The notes beneath the pieces were generated by a model, which saw only the letters and a program-made list of their open reading frames with translations, was not told the origin of the DNA and ran no database searches. Shown here piece by piece: positions 12,189 to 22,248 of a stretch of 64,000 nucleotides of DNA. Position 1 is the first letter of the stretch. Every line of letters starts with the position of its first letter. The stretch is taken from positions 683,650,583-683,714,582 of the forward strand of contig NC_081412.1 of assembly GCF_030272615.1 (NCBI RefSeq), written 5' to 3'. The position numbers and the translations under genes are program-made. The DNA comes from Cryptomeria japonica (Eukaryota; Streptophyta; Pinopsida; Cupressales; Cupressaceae).

Positions 12189-12837
12189 TGTTATGACTCC
12201 CATAGATACTGAGAGGGGGGGTGAATCAGTATCTGACTAGTTAATAGACTTTCTTAACTTAAAACATGTAGAGCATATTAATACAGTGTACCGGTAAACA
12301 TAATGTAATGCAATAAATAGAGATAAAAACAACCACAAGAAAAACACACCATAACACAAGGATTTAAAGAGGAAACCTGGTGTGGGAAAAACCTCAGTGG
12401 GATTTATGACCCACAATATTCACTTACTGACCAATAAGAGAATATTACTACTACAAGAGGGGCCTGCACATGCAAGAAGGCCAATTGCCTAGAGCTCACT
12501 GCTCAAATACAAAATAGGAAGTCTCACTGACTTACAAAATGGATTATATAAATCCAGTGTCTTGTACTGCTTCAAAGTAGCATCTATAATGTCAGATCTA
12601 GTACCGGTTTCTTCTCTGCTTCTTACATAAACCCTTCACCTATAATTTGCATAATAGGTCTGCCTTATTTAACCTAATTACATTCTTCTTCCTTACACAA
12701 AATGTTCTAAAATGATCATCTACAATAATAGATCTACCTTATTTCGCCTAATTAATTGCATTCTTCTTCCTTACATTCTTCTTCCTCATTTCACCTAATC
12801 ACCTACAATGTCTCATTGGAGTGTGCATATGCCAACA
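12189..12837 (-). repeat. 5' LTR of copy A, internally deleted
   Basis: 649 bp against 803 bp for the partner. Both ends match (minus strand TGTTGGCATATGCACACTCC ... GTCATAACA). The segment that carries the TATA-like box in the partner is missing. Short duplicated CATTCTTCTTCC stretches stand in its place near 12765-12785. Confidence 0.8.
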
Positions 12838-12842
12838 TGAGG
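12838..12842. repeat. Target site duplication TGAGG (right copy)
   Basis: Matches 6429-6433 exactly. Removing one copy and the element restores the copia gag. Confidence 0.85.
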
Positions 12843-13329
12843 ATCATAAGACCTTTTTCACAATAGTTGTATCTTCAACTTGTTCACCAAGGCCTCTAAT
12901 GGCATTGACAGTCTCATCTACTCTAAGCATATATTTTTCTATTTTTACATCACCATTCATTTTAAGGCTTTTAGAAATGGCCCTAAGGGTTTGAAGTTTG
13001 GCTTCTTTTATCTTGTCATTGCCCTAATAAATACTGACAAGTTTTTCCCATACTTCTTTAGCACTTTTACAATCCATAACTTTCACAAGAATCACATTAG
13101 TTAAACCACACAGAAGAGCATTTTTGGCTTTTGCATTTCTCGCATAGGCTTTCTTCTCATCAGCTATAGAAGGGTCTTTTGATGGTAATCTGTAACCTTG
13201 AGTAACTAATTCCCACACATCAAAACCCAATGAAGATAGAGAAGTCTCCATTTTGACACTCTTGAAGGCAAAATTATTACCATCAAACAATGGTGCATTG
13301 GTTGTAGAAAAGCCTTCTAAATTAGCCAT
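12838..13329 (-). pseudogene. Copia gag, N-terminal half
   Basis: Start MANLEGFSTTNAPLFDGNNF at 13329, a typical copia gag opening (LFDG.NFA.W), followed by METSLSSLGFDVWELVTQGY and KNALLCGLTNVILVKVMDCK, SAKEVWEKLVSIY. After a stop the same frame reads GNDKIKEAKLQTLRAISKSL and VDETVNAIRGLGEQVED to the insertion point. The gene continues at 6433 in the same direction. Capsid-type protein of the old copia element. Confidence 0.85.
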
Positions 13330-13386
13330 GTCAAATACTCTACCAGGAAACCCCCTAATTATCTAGGTTTTGACTTTAAAATGACT

Positions 13387-15831
13387 TGTTGGAGTATTGA
13401 AAACACTGAAAGGGGGAGGTGGGGTGAATTAGTGTTTGAGGCTAAATTTCATTTTTAAACAAATATGATATAGTAATTAATACATGTAGTAAGATGCTAC
13501 TTTGAAACTTTGCTACATGAAAAATGCGATAATTCTAAAGTAGGCATCTAATAAAGACCTTTAAAGAATTTCACAAAGTAACACTAACATCATCATTTTC
13601 ATGAGTGGAAAATCCTCCTGGGGGATAAAAACCACTTGCAAATTGCCTCACTGGCTTATGATGCAAAATTGTTACAATAGTCTCAATGCCTCACTAGCAA
13701 AGATAATTTCATGTCTCATTGACATTCACAAAAAAGGTCATTGTGTCTCACTAACAAAACCTTTTACCAATTGATCAACTTGAAAGAATAAATACCATGG
13801 GTTACTCTATTTCACTAAAGCACGTCTCAGTTTTATACAAACATGATTTAAACCTTACATACTTCACTGTTAAAAGCATGTTAGATATAAGTCATATTCA
13901 TACAAATACTAGTTTCAACTTAATACAAATTTTTCACAATGGTTTACAATAAAATTTGTGCAAGATGCACACAAAAGTTTTCACGGATGATACAAGCCGT
14001 TGTCAAGCAGAATGACAGTAAATGAAGAATGCCCTATTATTTTTTTCAACTAACTTTTATGTCATTGTTTTTGAAAGACAAAGATTTAAAGAAGCTCTTG
14101 ATTTATTTCTATAATCATAGACAAAAAAATATTCACAACATTTCTTCCCGTTCGAACCTTTTTTCAAGAAAAAAAAAACCCTATTTATATTGCCCATGTC
14201 TCAAACTACAATGACTTCTCAACCATTATTCATAACTATCATTTTCACTAGAACTGAAAAAATGAAATTTCATAACTATTATCAAACAAAAAAAGAATCA
14301 AAACAATGTATATTCAACCAAGGAAAGGCTCTTTTCTTTCTGATCATTAAAAAATAATAATTACTTTTATTTTCCAAATCAGAACATGATTACCAAATTT
14401 AGGAGTCCAACTGTTTTAAATACGGAAACAACTCAAGCATGAGTTTACTAGAACAAGGTCCATTGTTACTCCCCCAAGTCAAACGAGACCCCAAGAATAT
14501 TATGGCAGCCATAATCTTGCAACTAGGGTTTCAAGATATAACCCATGTGATTCCAAGTGCCCACGCAATAAGATTAGGGCAAAACAAATCAAAATGCCTT
14601 TTACAATGTCTAAAAAGAAATATGAATGAGAATCAATAAATATGCTGCCAAGATTCCCAATGATGGTATCTTCAAAAAAACTTGTAAGGTCCCTTTCAAA
14701 TGATGATGTATTTACACATAATAATGCCTATCCAAATACCGACCATCAAGGAAAGAGTGTGTCGAGCACAATGATGTTGACCACTTTTCAAACCATTGTA
14801 AGACCATATTTGTTGTACATATCATGTCAACCAAAATAATCACAAATGTGCCAAGTGAAAATACATAATGCCTTCATAGTCAAGGACTTTTAATGTCTTT
14901 GCAGATGATATTTTTCCCTACCCAATGATTATTTAATCAAGTCTCCTCTTTGCATAGTACCAAGCTATTTGTACAAGTTTGTTATGAGATTTTCAAACTC
15001 ATACACAATATTACAAATATGATCTTTTAATAATAATGATACCACATATGCCATATTCATAGATTAAATAATTGATCTTTGCCACTAAGAAGATTATAGA
15101 CAAATGATTTAAGGTAGGCATAAAATGCCTTGAAGCTCTCATTATAAGACATCTATATACCTCATAGGCATTATACTGCTAATGACTTATAGTCTTGTTG
15201 TAAAAAGCCATCAATATCTTATCAAGAGTTAATGATAAGATAACAATCTCTTGTTAGATACAAAGCATATGAGACATCAACAACTAAGGCAAAATGAGAT
15301 ACACAAAATATCAAATAAAAAGACTTGTCCATAAAGCCATTCAAATAGAGTATGAGACAGAGAACCAAATAGCACTTACCAAAGTCTTGAGAAAACCTTT
15401 AACCTATTATAATGATCACTGTTTCAAACCATGTATAATGTCTCATCATGACATCAATGCAAAACTCAATGTCAAAGGGATCAATAAAGACATGTAGTCA
15501 GACCCCCCTTTTTTCAGATATGAGCATGATGAAGCTCAAGATACGGGCTTGTTGTGCTACAAGATGATTGCAATAGTGCTATGGATAGAGATATCTTGAG
15601 AGTTCTTGTAGAGTATTCAAGATAGCATCAAGAGAGAGAGATAAGAGAGAGCCAAGAGTAGAACCCTTCAAAATGAGAAAAGAAAAGCTTTTAAGGCTGG
15701 GAATGGGCATGGAGGGCCATTTCAATTGAAATAACACCAAGGGAATATATATCAAAAGGCACCCAATTGACTACAGGATACAAGATTATGTGGATCTATT
15801 GAGACATTGGTGTAGCATGCAGACGTCAACA
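13387..15831 (-). repeat. Probable 5' LTR of the old copia element
   Basis: The right-hand border of gag carries TGTTGGAGTATTGAAAACACTG at 13387, with a G-run like the ends of the other LTRs here. A TG...CA pair can be drawn to 15831 (minus strand start TGTTGACGTCTGCATG), with a TATA-like run near 15750. I see no clear Met-tRNA primer site beside it, and the partner LTR is lost, so the far end is uncertain. No gene is visible inside; the short open frames look like chance. Confidence 0.4.
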
Positions 15832-17836
15832 TGACGTGTTTCCATGAAAATCTTCTAACTTGACATTTGGAATGAAGTTAATCCTATTTTTGAACTTTAA
15901 AAACATACTCGCAATGTTTAGAAATAAAAAATACTAAAATTGATCAAAATATTTGTAGCATCATAAATTGTACATCCTTGCTAGGGTTGTACAATTTCAT
16001 GCTTGGTTTAGCACCCACCTTAGTGTGTTTTGCATCTTGTATTTCTCATCTCCTTTAAGTATTTAATTAATTAATTTAATTAAATATAAATTTATATTTC
16101 ACCTCTTCACATGTTGTAAAGTTGGGCTCTTTACCCTAAGTGTGTCCCTTTTCATTTTATCCCTTCAATAAATCATTAAATCATAAACCTTAATTGTGTC
16201 ATGTTTTGATCTTTAAGGTCGGATTTTAGATATCAAAAGATTTGGAAATCAGCTATGACTTTGGGATTCTCTCTAATATCATCATATCTAACAACCCTAA
16301 AAATTTAGTGAAAAGTTGTTCGAACCATGTGCACTGTGCACACAGTCCCCGACATTTTTTTGCGAAATTTTGGGAGCATAATTCTATAATATTATAATGC
16401 TTAAGCCCAAAGTATTGGCAGAAAATGGAAATCCTAGGTCAGGCTAAAGATGAAATTAAGATCTATATTTTCATACATAAGAGCTCTCTTTCTTTATTTG
16501 AAGGGGTCTTTCTAATCATCCAAGGGTAGGTTTTTGGAGCAAGAAAAGTCTTCTATGTACCGAAAGAGAATATCTTTTGAAGTGTTTAACAAGATTCATC
16601 AATCAAGCATTCATCAATAATTATTCCATCAATTGGGGGTTTTAAAGATGCAGGAAAGAAATAGGAGATCATCGACTGAAGATTGGTTTGTACCTCTCCC
16701 TTAAGGTTTGGTATGGTGTCATGTTGTTTCCATGTCTTTGTATGAGCTTCATTATATCAATTTGATTCACATTCATTATTTAGATCACTTCACATCATTG
16801 ATTTAGGGCATTTCTATTGTCAATTACAATCAATTAGGGTTTTCTCTTTAGGGTTGCTCTAGATTGTTTTCTCTCATCTGAGGATCTTATACATTGTGGA
16901 GGGGAAAAAGCGAGATCCGGTGATTAGGCGCTAATCCCATTTTAGCCAACACATTCAAAATATGAAAGAGCCTAGGGAGATAGCTCACTTTCACTACTTC
17001 TTGTAAGAAAGAGAGAGCTAAGGATAATATCTTAAGGTTTCTGTTCCTCTTGTTCTATGTGATGAGAAAAATTAGGGTTTGATGATCAACTAGACTAGGA
17101 GATAAACAATGAAGCACATATGAACTGAAATTGAACAAAATTGTAAATCTGAAATTGAGATACTGAGAGTGTACAAGGGGAAGGAATTTGAATGTGTACC
17201 TAATGCTAAAAATTGAGCCAAACTGACAAGGACCAAGGTGACACACCCTTGTCATTTTTCTACAGACAGGAGGTTGTAACTCCCTGACTGCAATTTTGAG
17301 ATCCTGAACCTATATACTGCCAAAAATCACTAAAAAGTGGAGGGACCAAGGTGCCACACCCCTGTCCTGGTTAGGACCAGGGTACCACACCCCTATCCAA
17401 GATAGAGTAGGGCAAATCTGAGGGTTATGGGTTGTACTTATGTCATTTTCTGATCTGAAACTCCTTTTAAGTACCTATTTTTGCACCTCCAACTGAAAAG
17501 AGAGGGTGTGATTGGCTATATAGTTTTTTTCCTCAATCAAACCCCTATGTTGGTGATTTCCACCTCCACAAATAGTTGTTAATGTACTAAAAAATGTGTG
17601 TGCTAGAACCTTGTGTGTATGCAAGATCCTAAAATGAAAGAAAACAATCCAGAGCAGGGTGATCGTACGAATTTGTGTTTCACTTTAGGCTAACAATGCA
17701 TGTTTCGGCTAGAAGCGTTCTGACTAGAACCCTTCTGGCCTAACTGATTTAGTAGCCATGCAGTGCTCATGTGGCAAGGGGTTTTTGGCCGAAAACATTC
17801 CAAACAAAAGGGTTCCAACTGGAAACCTCTTGCGCT
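15832..17836. other. No recognisable gene
   Basis: AT-rich non-coding sequence. It holds a short palindrome GTGCACTGTGCAC near 16330. It also holds three spaced copies of an ACCAAGGTG.CACACCCCTGTC-like motif at about 17231, 17345 and 17373. No conserved domain is readable in six frames. Confidence 0.5.
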
Positions 17837-17839
17837 ATA
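17837..17839. repeat. Candidate 3-bp target duplication ATA (left)
   Basis: ATA precedes the CACTA end at 17840 and ATA follows the TAGTG end at 36126. Three-base duplications are the rule for CACTA transposons. A three-base match alone is weak evidence. Confidence 0.4.
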
Positions 17840-17877
17840 CACTAGTACATTCGGGTCAAGATTTTGATAGCAAATCA

Positions 17878-18156
17878 TCAGAATTCTAACAAAATTTCAT
17901 CACACTACCGACAAAAAAATCCATCGAAAACTTTGTGTCGGAAGTTCCAACTATCCTTGTGGTCATCACAATTTCAACATCACCTCCAACCTTTCTGACG
18001 GCCACCATGGATGCTCATACGTTGAAAGAATATCGCCGCGATCTTGGCCTATCGTCAGAATTCCGACTCCAAAAGATAAAATTCTAACAAAGGAGTGTCG
18101 TCGGATGCACAACATCCTCATCGGACATTCCATTAGTTGTCGTCAGAATTCTGACG
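17878..18156. repeat. Subterminal motif cluster, left end of CACTA candidate
   Basis: About eight variants of (C)GTCAGAATTCTGAC(G), ATTCCGAC and GTCGGA occur here in both orientations. The last, CGTCAGAATTCTGACG at 18141-18156, is a perfect 16-bp palindrome and sits about 10 bp from the start of the DRM inverted repeat. Such clusters bind the transposase in known CACTA elements; here that is inference. Confidence 0.5.
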
Positions 18157-18649
18157 ATGAGAGATGATGTGGGTCAAATGGCTTTGCCATCGGTGAATGA
18201 AAGCATTGAACAAGTTCTATTTTTAAAAATTGCATTAAACATTTTAATTTATTTGATTCAATGTTATTTACAAAAAGTGATTATCAATGATGTTTCCTTT
18301 CTCCAAGAATTGTCTAGGATCTTTCTGTCAGATAATATGTAACATCGAATGACTAAATTTTTTCTTTACAAATGCTTATTTAATTTAATTATTTTCGGAG
18401 CGTGAATTAAAATTTATATCTGTACAGAAGCAGAACATACAAGTTGAAGAGTCATGTGCAAGCACATTTCCTAAAAGAAATCAAGTAGACATTATCTTGA
18501 ATGACATGGAAACAAGCTCATCAGCTGCCTAGAAGAGAGCAATTAGAGAATGGCAGAGGAAAGTGTTTAAAGGTGATAAATAGATAGATAGTATGCAATA
18601 CAAACAAACAATGTCTGGAGTGTCTGATGTGACGTCTCTAATTTATGTC

Positions 18650-19300
18650 TGGTTTTGGAGTTCCTAGGAAACCTATTAGGCCATGCTTGGAGGAAATCAA
18701 TGTGTTCATGCAAGGAGCACCTTTTTTCTATTATGAGAATGATACTTTTGCACTGAGGGATATTTAGAAGTCAATATCCAAAAATTTCTATAGTGTGGAA
18801 CAAGAGTTGGCGGACTCGAAGTATAATTGTCAGCTTTCAGAAGACCAAGAGGTTATGTACACAATCTCCCAATAGAGGAGCGATTTCAAGAATTACCTCT
18901 CCCCCCCATGACTATTCAGGAAGCACTTCCTCAAACAAAGGACTATTGGCCTCCATGGGATCAAAGAAAAAAAATTAAAGCATAGACTCTAGACGATGTG
19001 GTGGTGTCCTTTGTGAAGAACTCTACACTATAATTGAAAATTCATGAGGGAAACTATAAGATAGTGAAGAGAAATACAATCTTGAAAAGTGGGAAGAATT
19101 GATCTTGGTTTCGGTGGGGACAAGTCAGGTAGCTCCTCTAGAGGTTGACGAGATAGAAATCATATTAGGATTTGAAAAAGATCACACTCGTGGAACTTTG
19201 TGTGCGAGTGATCGATTGTGGTGTTTGGGTAATGCATTCCAAATAGATACAGTTGCATTCCAAATGGGTAATGTCTTGATTAAATACTTTTATCCTGATG
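18650..19300 (+). pseudogene. DRM-type de novo cytosine methyltransferase fragment (left arm)
   Basis: DRM enzymes methylate DNA de novo under small-RNA guidance, and their catalytic motifs are rearranged (VI-X before I-V). In order I read FGVPRKPI, GAPFFYYEND, then PPMTIQEALPQTKDYWPPWD (about 18900-18958), VLCEEL, and from 19099 VGTSQVAPLEVDEIEIILGF, DHTRG and LGNAFQIDTVAF. These correspond to the block of plant DRM proteins before SAM motif I. Stops and frame changes interrupt it. No intron-like gap breaks the homology, which would fit a cDNA-derived copy if the parent gene has introns there. The catalytic Cys motif is not present. Very probably DRM1/2/3-like; which paralogue cannot be told. 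Confidence 0.85.
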
Positions 19301-19302
19301 GC

Positions 19303-19920
19303 ATGCAACTGTATCTATTTGGAATGCATTACCCAAACACCACAATCGATCACTCACACATGAAGTTCCATGAGTGTGATCTTTTTCAAATTCTAATATG
19401 ATTTCTATCTCGTCAACCTCTAGAGGAGCCACCTGACTTGGCCCCACCCAAACCAAGATCCATTCTTCCCACTTTTCAAGATTGTATTTCTCTTCACTAT
19501 CTTGTAGTTTCCCTCGTGAATTTTCAATTATAGTGTAGAGTTCTTCATGAAGGACACCACCACATCATCTAGAGTCTATGCTTCAATTTTTTTCTTTGAT
19601 CCCATGGAGGCCAATAGTCCTTTGTCTGAGGAAGTGCTTCCTAAATAGTCATGGGGGGGAGAGGTAATGCTTGAAATTGCCCTTCTATTGGGAGATTGTG
19701 TACATAACCTCTTGGTCTTCTGAAAGCTGAAAATTACTTCAAGTCTGCCAACTCTAGTTCGACACTATAGAAATTTTTGGATATTGACTTCCAAATATCC
19801 CTCGGTGCAAAATTATCATTCTCATAATAGAAAAAAGGTGCTCCTTGCATGAACACATTGATTTCCTCCAAGCGTGGCCCAATAGGTTTCGCAGGAACTC
19901 CAAAACCAGTTAGTCCCTCC
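19303..19920 (-). pseudogene. DRM-type methyltransferase fragment (right arm, antisense copy)
   Basis: The minus-strand copy of the same DRM block is better preserved than the left arm. From 19920 leftwards: GFGVPAKPIGPRLEEINVF, GAPFFYYENDNFAPRDIWKS, then after a shift RPRGYVHNLPIEGQFQALPL and PPMTI, a stop, EALPQTKDYWPPWD, and after another shift WILVWVGPSQVAPLEVDEIE and LWCLGNAFQIDTVA. YVHNLPIE and LPLPPMTI are hallmark DRM stretches. Upstream (about 19920-20140, minus strand) a Lys/Arg cluster (FPKRKRADI) may be the linker between the UBA and catalytic parts. It pairs with the plus-strand copy, so it cannot be expressed without antisense overlap. Confidence 0.85.
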
Positions 19921-20406
19921 GAACATATATTAGAGACGTCACATCAGACACTTCAGACATTGTTTGTTTGTATTGCATACTATCTATCTATTTATCACCC
20001 TTAAACTCTTTCCTTTGCCATTCTCCAATTGCTCTCTTCTAAGCAGCTGATGAGCTTGTTTCCATGTCATTCAAGATAATGTCTGCTCGCTTTCTTTTAG
20101 GAAATTTGCTTGCACATGACTCTTCAACTTGTATGTTCTACGTCCGTACAGATATAAATTTTAATTCATGCTCAGATAATAATAAAATAAAATAAGCATT
20201 TGTAATGAAAAGATTTAGTCATTCGATGTTACATATTATCTAATGGAAAGATCCTAGACAATTCTTGGAGAAAGGAAACATCATTGATAATCATTTTTTG
20301 CAAATAACATTGAATCAAATAAATTAAAAATGTTTCATGTAATTTTTAAAAGTAGAACTCATTCAATGCTTTCATGCACCGACGGCAAAGTCGTCTGACC
20401 CACACC

Positions 20407-20830
20407 ATTATGCATAATAGAACAAATCAATATAATAGGCTATTATAAAGAATATATACAAAAATATGAAAGAACATTAAATTACCATTACAAACCCATA
20501 AACCATTAAATAGTGAAAATATATATAAATTTGTAAATGTCTCCCTATAAACACCACAACCATAACCAAAACAAAACAAATTCTTACCCGCAAAAACTTA
20601 GCTAGTGAGTTGCGAGTCTACAACATCTCTGAGATGATCAAACTATTTCTTAATTTTGTTCTTCTGGTTAGTCAATGGATTTAGTTGCATGTTCAAGTTT
20701 TCTTTTTGAAGCCTTCTGTTTCCCTATATTTGAGACATAATAAAATTCTTGTGAGTAGGAAATTGATTCAGGAGTTACGTGTGAAGAATTTGGCAAAGTA
20801 AATGATGACAATCAAACTCAAATTTTATCT
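20407..20830. other. Spacer between DRM palindromes
   Basis: AT-rich; I see no coding homology. The last few bases lead into DRM sequence at 20825. Confidence 0.4.
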
Positions 20831-21213
20831 GTCTTGATTAAAGACTTTTATCCTAATGGCATTAAATTAAAGTTCTTTCTCTAGTTTTTGGTGATCTCTG
20901 GAGTAGAGGTTGCTTTGCATCGACCTGGGATACATTTAACTTGTGTTGTATCTACGAAAATATGTATCCTAGGATGATGCAATGCAACCTCTGCTCCACC
21001 AATACCAGATAGAAGAGAAAGTACTTTAATTTAAAGCCATCATGATAAAATGCTTTCAAGACATATATTAGATATAAAAGGAAGCCTACCCTGTCATTTG
21101 AAGGGGTTTACGTACAATTCAAGTGATCTCTTAGTTATAAAATCAATTCAATTCGAAGTGAACATGAAATCAAGCATTCATCAAGAATTGAAGGAGAAAT
21201 CAAGTTAATAAAG
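20825..21213. repeat. Direct repeat copy 1 (with DRM motif-I palindrome)
   Basis: Repeats at 21599-21971 with few differences. The first 240 bp are a palindrome (arms 20831-20934 and 20962-21064). The rest is non-coding and opens with TATAAAAG (21073-21080). The two copies appear to be a local duplication. Confidence 0.85.
20831..21064. pseudogene. DRM fragment around SAM-binding motif I, palindromic (copy 1)
   Basis: The plus strand reads LSVLIKDFYPNGIKLKFF, a stop, then VISGVEVALHRPGIHLTCVV. This is the DRM segment that follows the block in the large palindrome. The minus strand of the second half reads LKAFY.DGFKLKYF and, one frame over, LLSGIGGAEVALHHP, which retains the SGIGGAEVAL SAM-binding motif I. 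The DRM order is thus X-like region then motif I, matching the rearranged order of DRM enzymes. Both halves are short and broken. Confidence 0.8.
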
Positions 21214-21539
21214 ATATTTAATAAAGATATCATCTTTTAAATTAAGAAATGGGCAAGAGATTAAGAATACAAACCTTCCATATTGCACACTTCAAGGTAT
21301 ATTAAAATCAGTTTAAAGTGTATTCATTTAGGGACCTTTCATAAAATATTCTCAACTTACATATCATAAAAGGATCTTAAAATATTCATTATTTATAATG
21401 ATCAGAATTTGGTTGTTCCATGCACCTTCCTTTACTATTTTAAAAATATCATCGACCAAAATATTGTGCAGTAGTAGTATGGAGTGCATTTCATCTATTT
21501 TATGTCTAAATATTTCATCATACCACTTTCTTTTCAAAG
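21214..21539. other. Spacer between DRM fragments
   Basis: No assured homology. On the minus strand 21364-21540 can be read as KIDEMHSILLLHNILVD, faintly like the LHN box of PIF/Harbinger nucleases, but it is too short and isolated to call. Confidence 0.3.
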
Positions 21540-21839
21540 GTGACTGATCGATTGTGGTGTTTGGGTAATGCATTCCAAATAGATCCAGTTGCATACCATT
21601 TATCTGTCTTGATTAAAGACTTTTATCCTAATGGAATCAAATTAAAGTTCTTTCTCTATTTTTTGGTGATCTCTGGAGCAAAGGTTGCTTTGCATTGACC
21701 TGGGATACATTTAACTTGTGTTGTATCTGCGGAAATATGTATCCTAGGATGGTGCAATGCAACCTCTGCTCCACCAATACCAGATAGAAGAGAAAGTACT
21801 TTAATTTAAAGCCATCAGGATAAAATGCTTTCAAGACAT
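21540..21839. pseudogene. DRM fragment, motif X region through motif I, palindromic (copy 2)
   Basis: From 21540 the plus strand reads TDRLWCLGNAFQIDPVAYHL, then SVLIKDFYPNGIKLKFF and ISGAKVALH without an intron, joining the segment of the large palindrome to that of copy 1. This proves that all three loci derive from one contiguous DRM sequence. The second half (21737-21839) is the reverse complement of 21604-21707; on the minus strand it reads SGIGGAEVALHHPRIHI in one frame. Both strands are interrupted. Confidence 0.82.
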
Positions 21840-21971
21840 ATATAAGGTATAAAAGGAAGCCTACCCTGTCATTTGAAGGGGCCTACCTACAATTCAAGTG
21901 ATCTCTTAGTTATAAAATCAATTCAATTCCAAGTGAATAGGCAATCAAGCATTGAAGGAGAATTCAAGTTG
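21599..21971. repeat. Direct repeat copy 2
   Basis: Counterpart of 20825-21213, including the TATAAAAG box (21848-21855) and the GGAAGCCTACCCTGTCATTT stretch. 21972-22248 has no recognisable gene. Confidence 0.85.
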
Positions 21972-22248
21972 GTGCAGGTGAATTTGGAAGACAAAAGGAC
22001 TCAATGAAGCCATTAAAGACTTTTGAAGGTCTTAGGAGTGAAGAGCCAATCAATTATGATGTCTTAAAGGGGCAGCCTTAAACAACACACACTAAGCTTT
22101 GACTGCTTAGGTGTGTTGTGGGCCCATTCCTTCCCTTGACATCCCTTCCCGTCTGTTTCCGTTAAAAAGACAATCACTATTAGCATTTGAATTCAAATAG
22201 TGTTCTCGCATTTGATTGCATAGAACAAAGCAAATGGCATAAGAAACT

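Larger units (their letters stand above)
6434..12837 (-). mobile_element. Non-autonomous LTR retrotransposon, copy A (gag plus unknown ORF2, no pol)
   Basis: A complete 6.4-kb element with LTRs 6434-7236 and 12189-12837, PBS beside the right LTR, polypurine tract beside the left LTR and TSD TGAGG. Its interior encodes a coiled-coil zinc-knuckle gag and a long ORF2. I see no protease, integrase, RT or RNase H motif in any frame. It therefore fits the large non-autonomous classes (LARD or TR-GAG), mobilised in trans, presumably by a copia relative given the PBS type. It is inserted in the copia gag. Copy B at 24178-30772 has the same plan. Confidence 0.85.
2669..15831 (-). mobile_element. Old minus-strand Ty1/copia element, split by a later insertion
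   Basis: The internal region runs from gag at 13329 leftwards to RT/RNase H near 2674, with the 6.4-kb element 6434-12837 inserted in gag. Order on the minus strand is gag, zinc knuckles, protease, GAG-pre-integrase, integrase, RT, as in all Ty1/copia. The 3' end is missing because a plus-strand LTR abuts the RT region at 2668. The right boundary is the weakest part; it depends on the proposed LTR 13387-15831. Confidence 0.7.
18166..20406. repeat. Large inverted repeat (arms about 1.1 kb, spacer 44 bp)
   Basis: Left arm 18166-19258 and right arm 19303-20406 are reverse complements over their whole length, around nine bases in ten by eye, with small indels. Landmarks: GTGGGTCA...GGCTTTGCC at 18172 pairs with its complement near 20390, and GGGTAATGCATTCCAAATAG at 19228 with its complement at about 19318. 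A single transcript would fold into a hairpin of about 1.1 kb. Both arms contain DRM coding sequence. Confidence 0.9.

Noticed and set aside
18650-19300. Functional DRM gene
   Set aside because: Stops, frame changes, palindromic copies and no catalytic Cys motif; it can act only as RNA or not at all.
18166-20406. Palindrome as an assembly artefact (foldback chimera)
   Set aside because: Arms differ by many substitutions and small indels and the right arm keeps codons lost on the left, so it is not an exact inverted copy of one read. Long-read confirmation would still be useful.
21364-21594. Possible PIF/Harbinger nuclease fragment (LLLHNILVD)
   Set aside because: One short box only; its first part is simply the reverse complement of the DRM fragment, and no DDE or MYB-like part is nearby.
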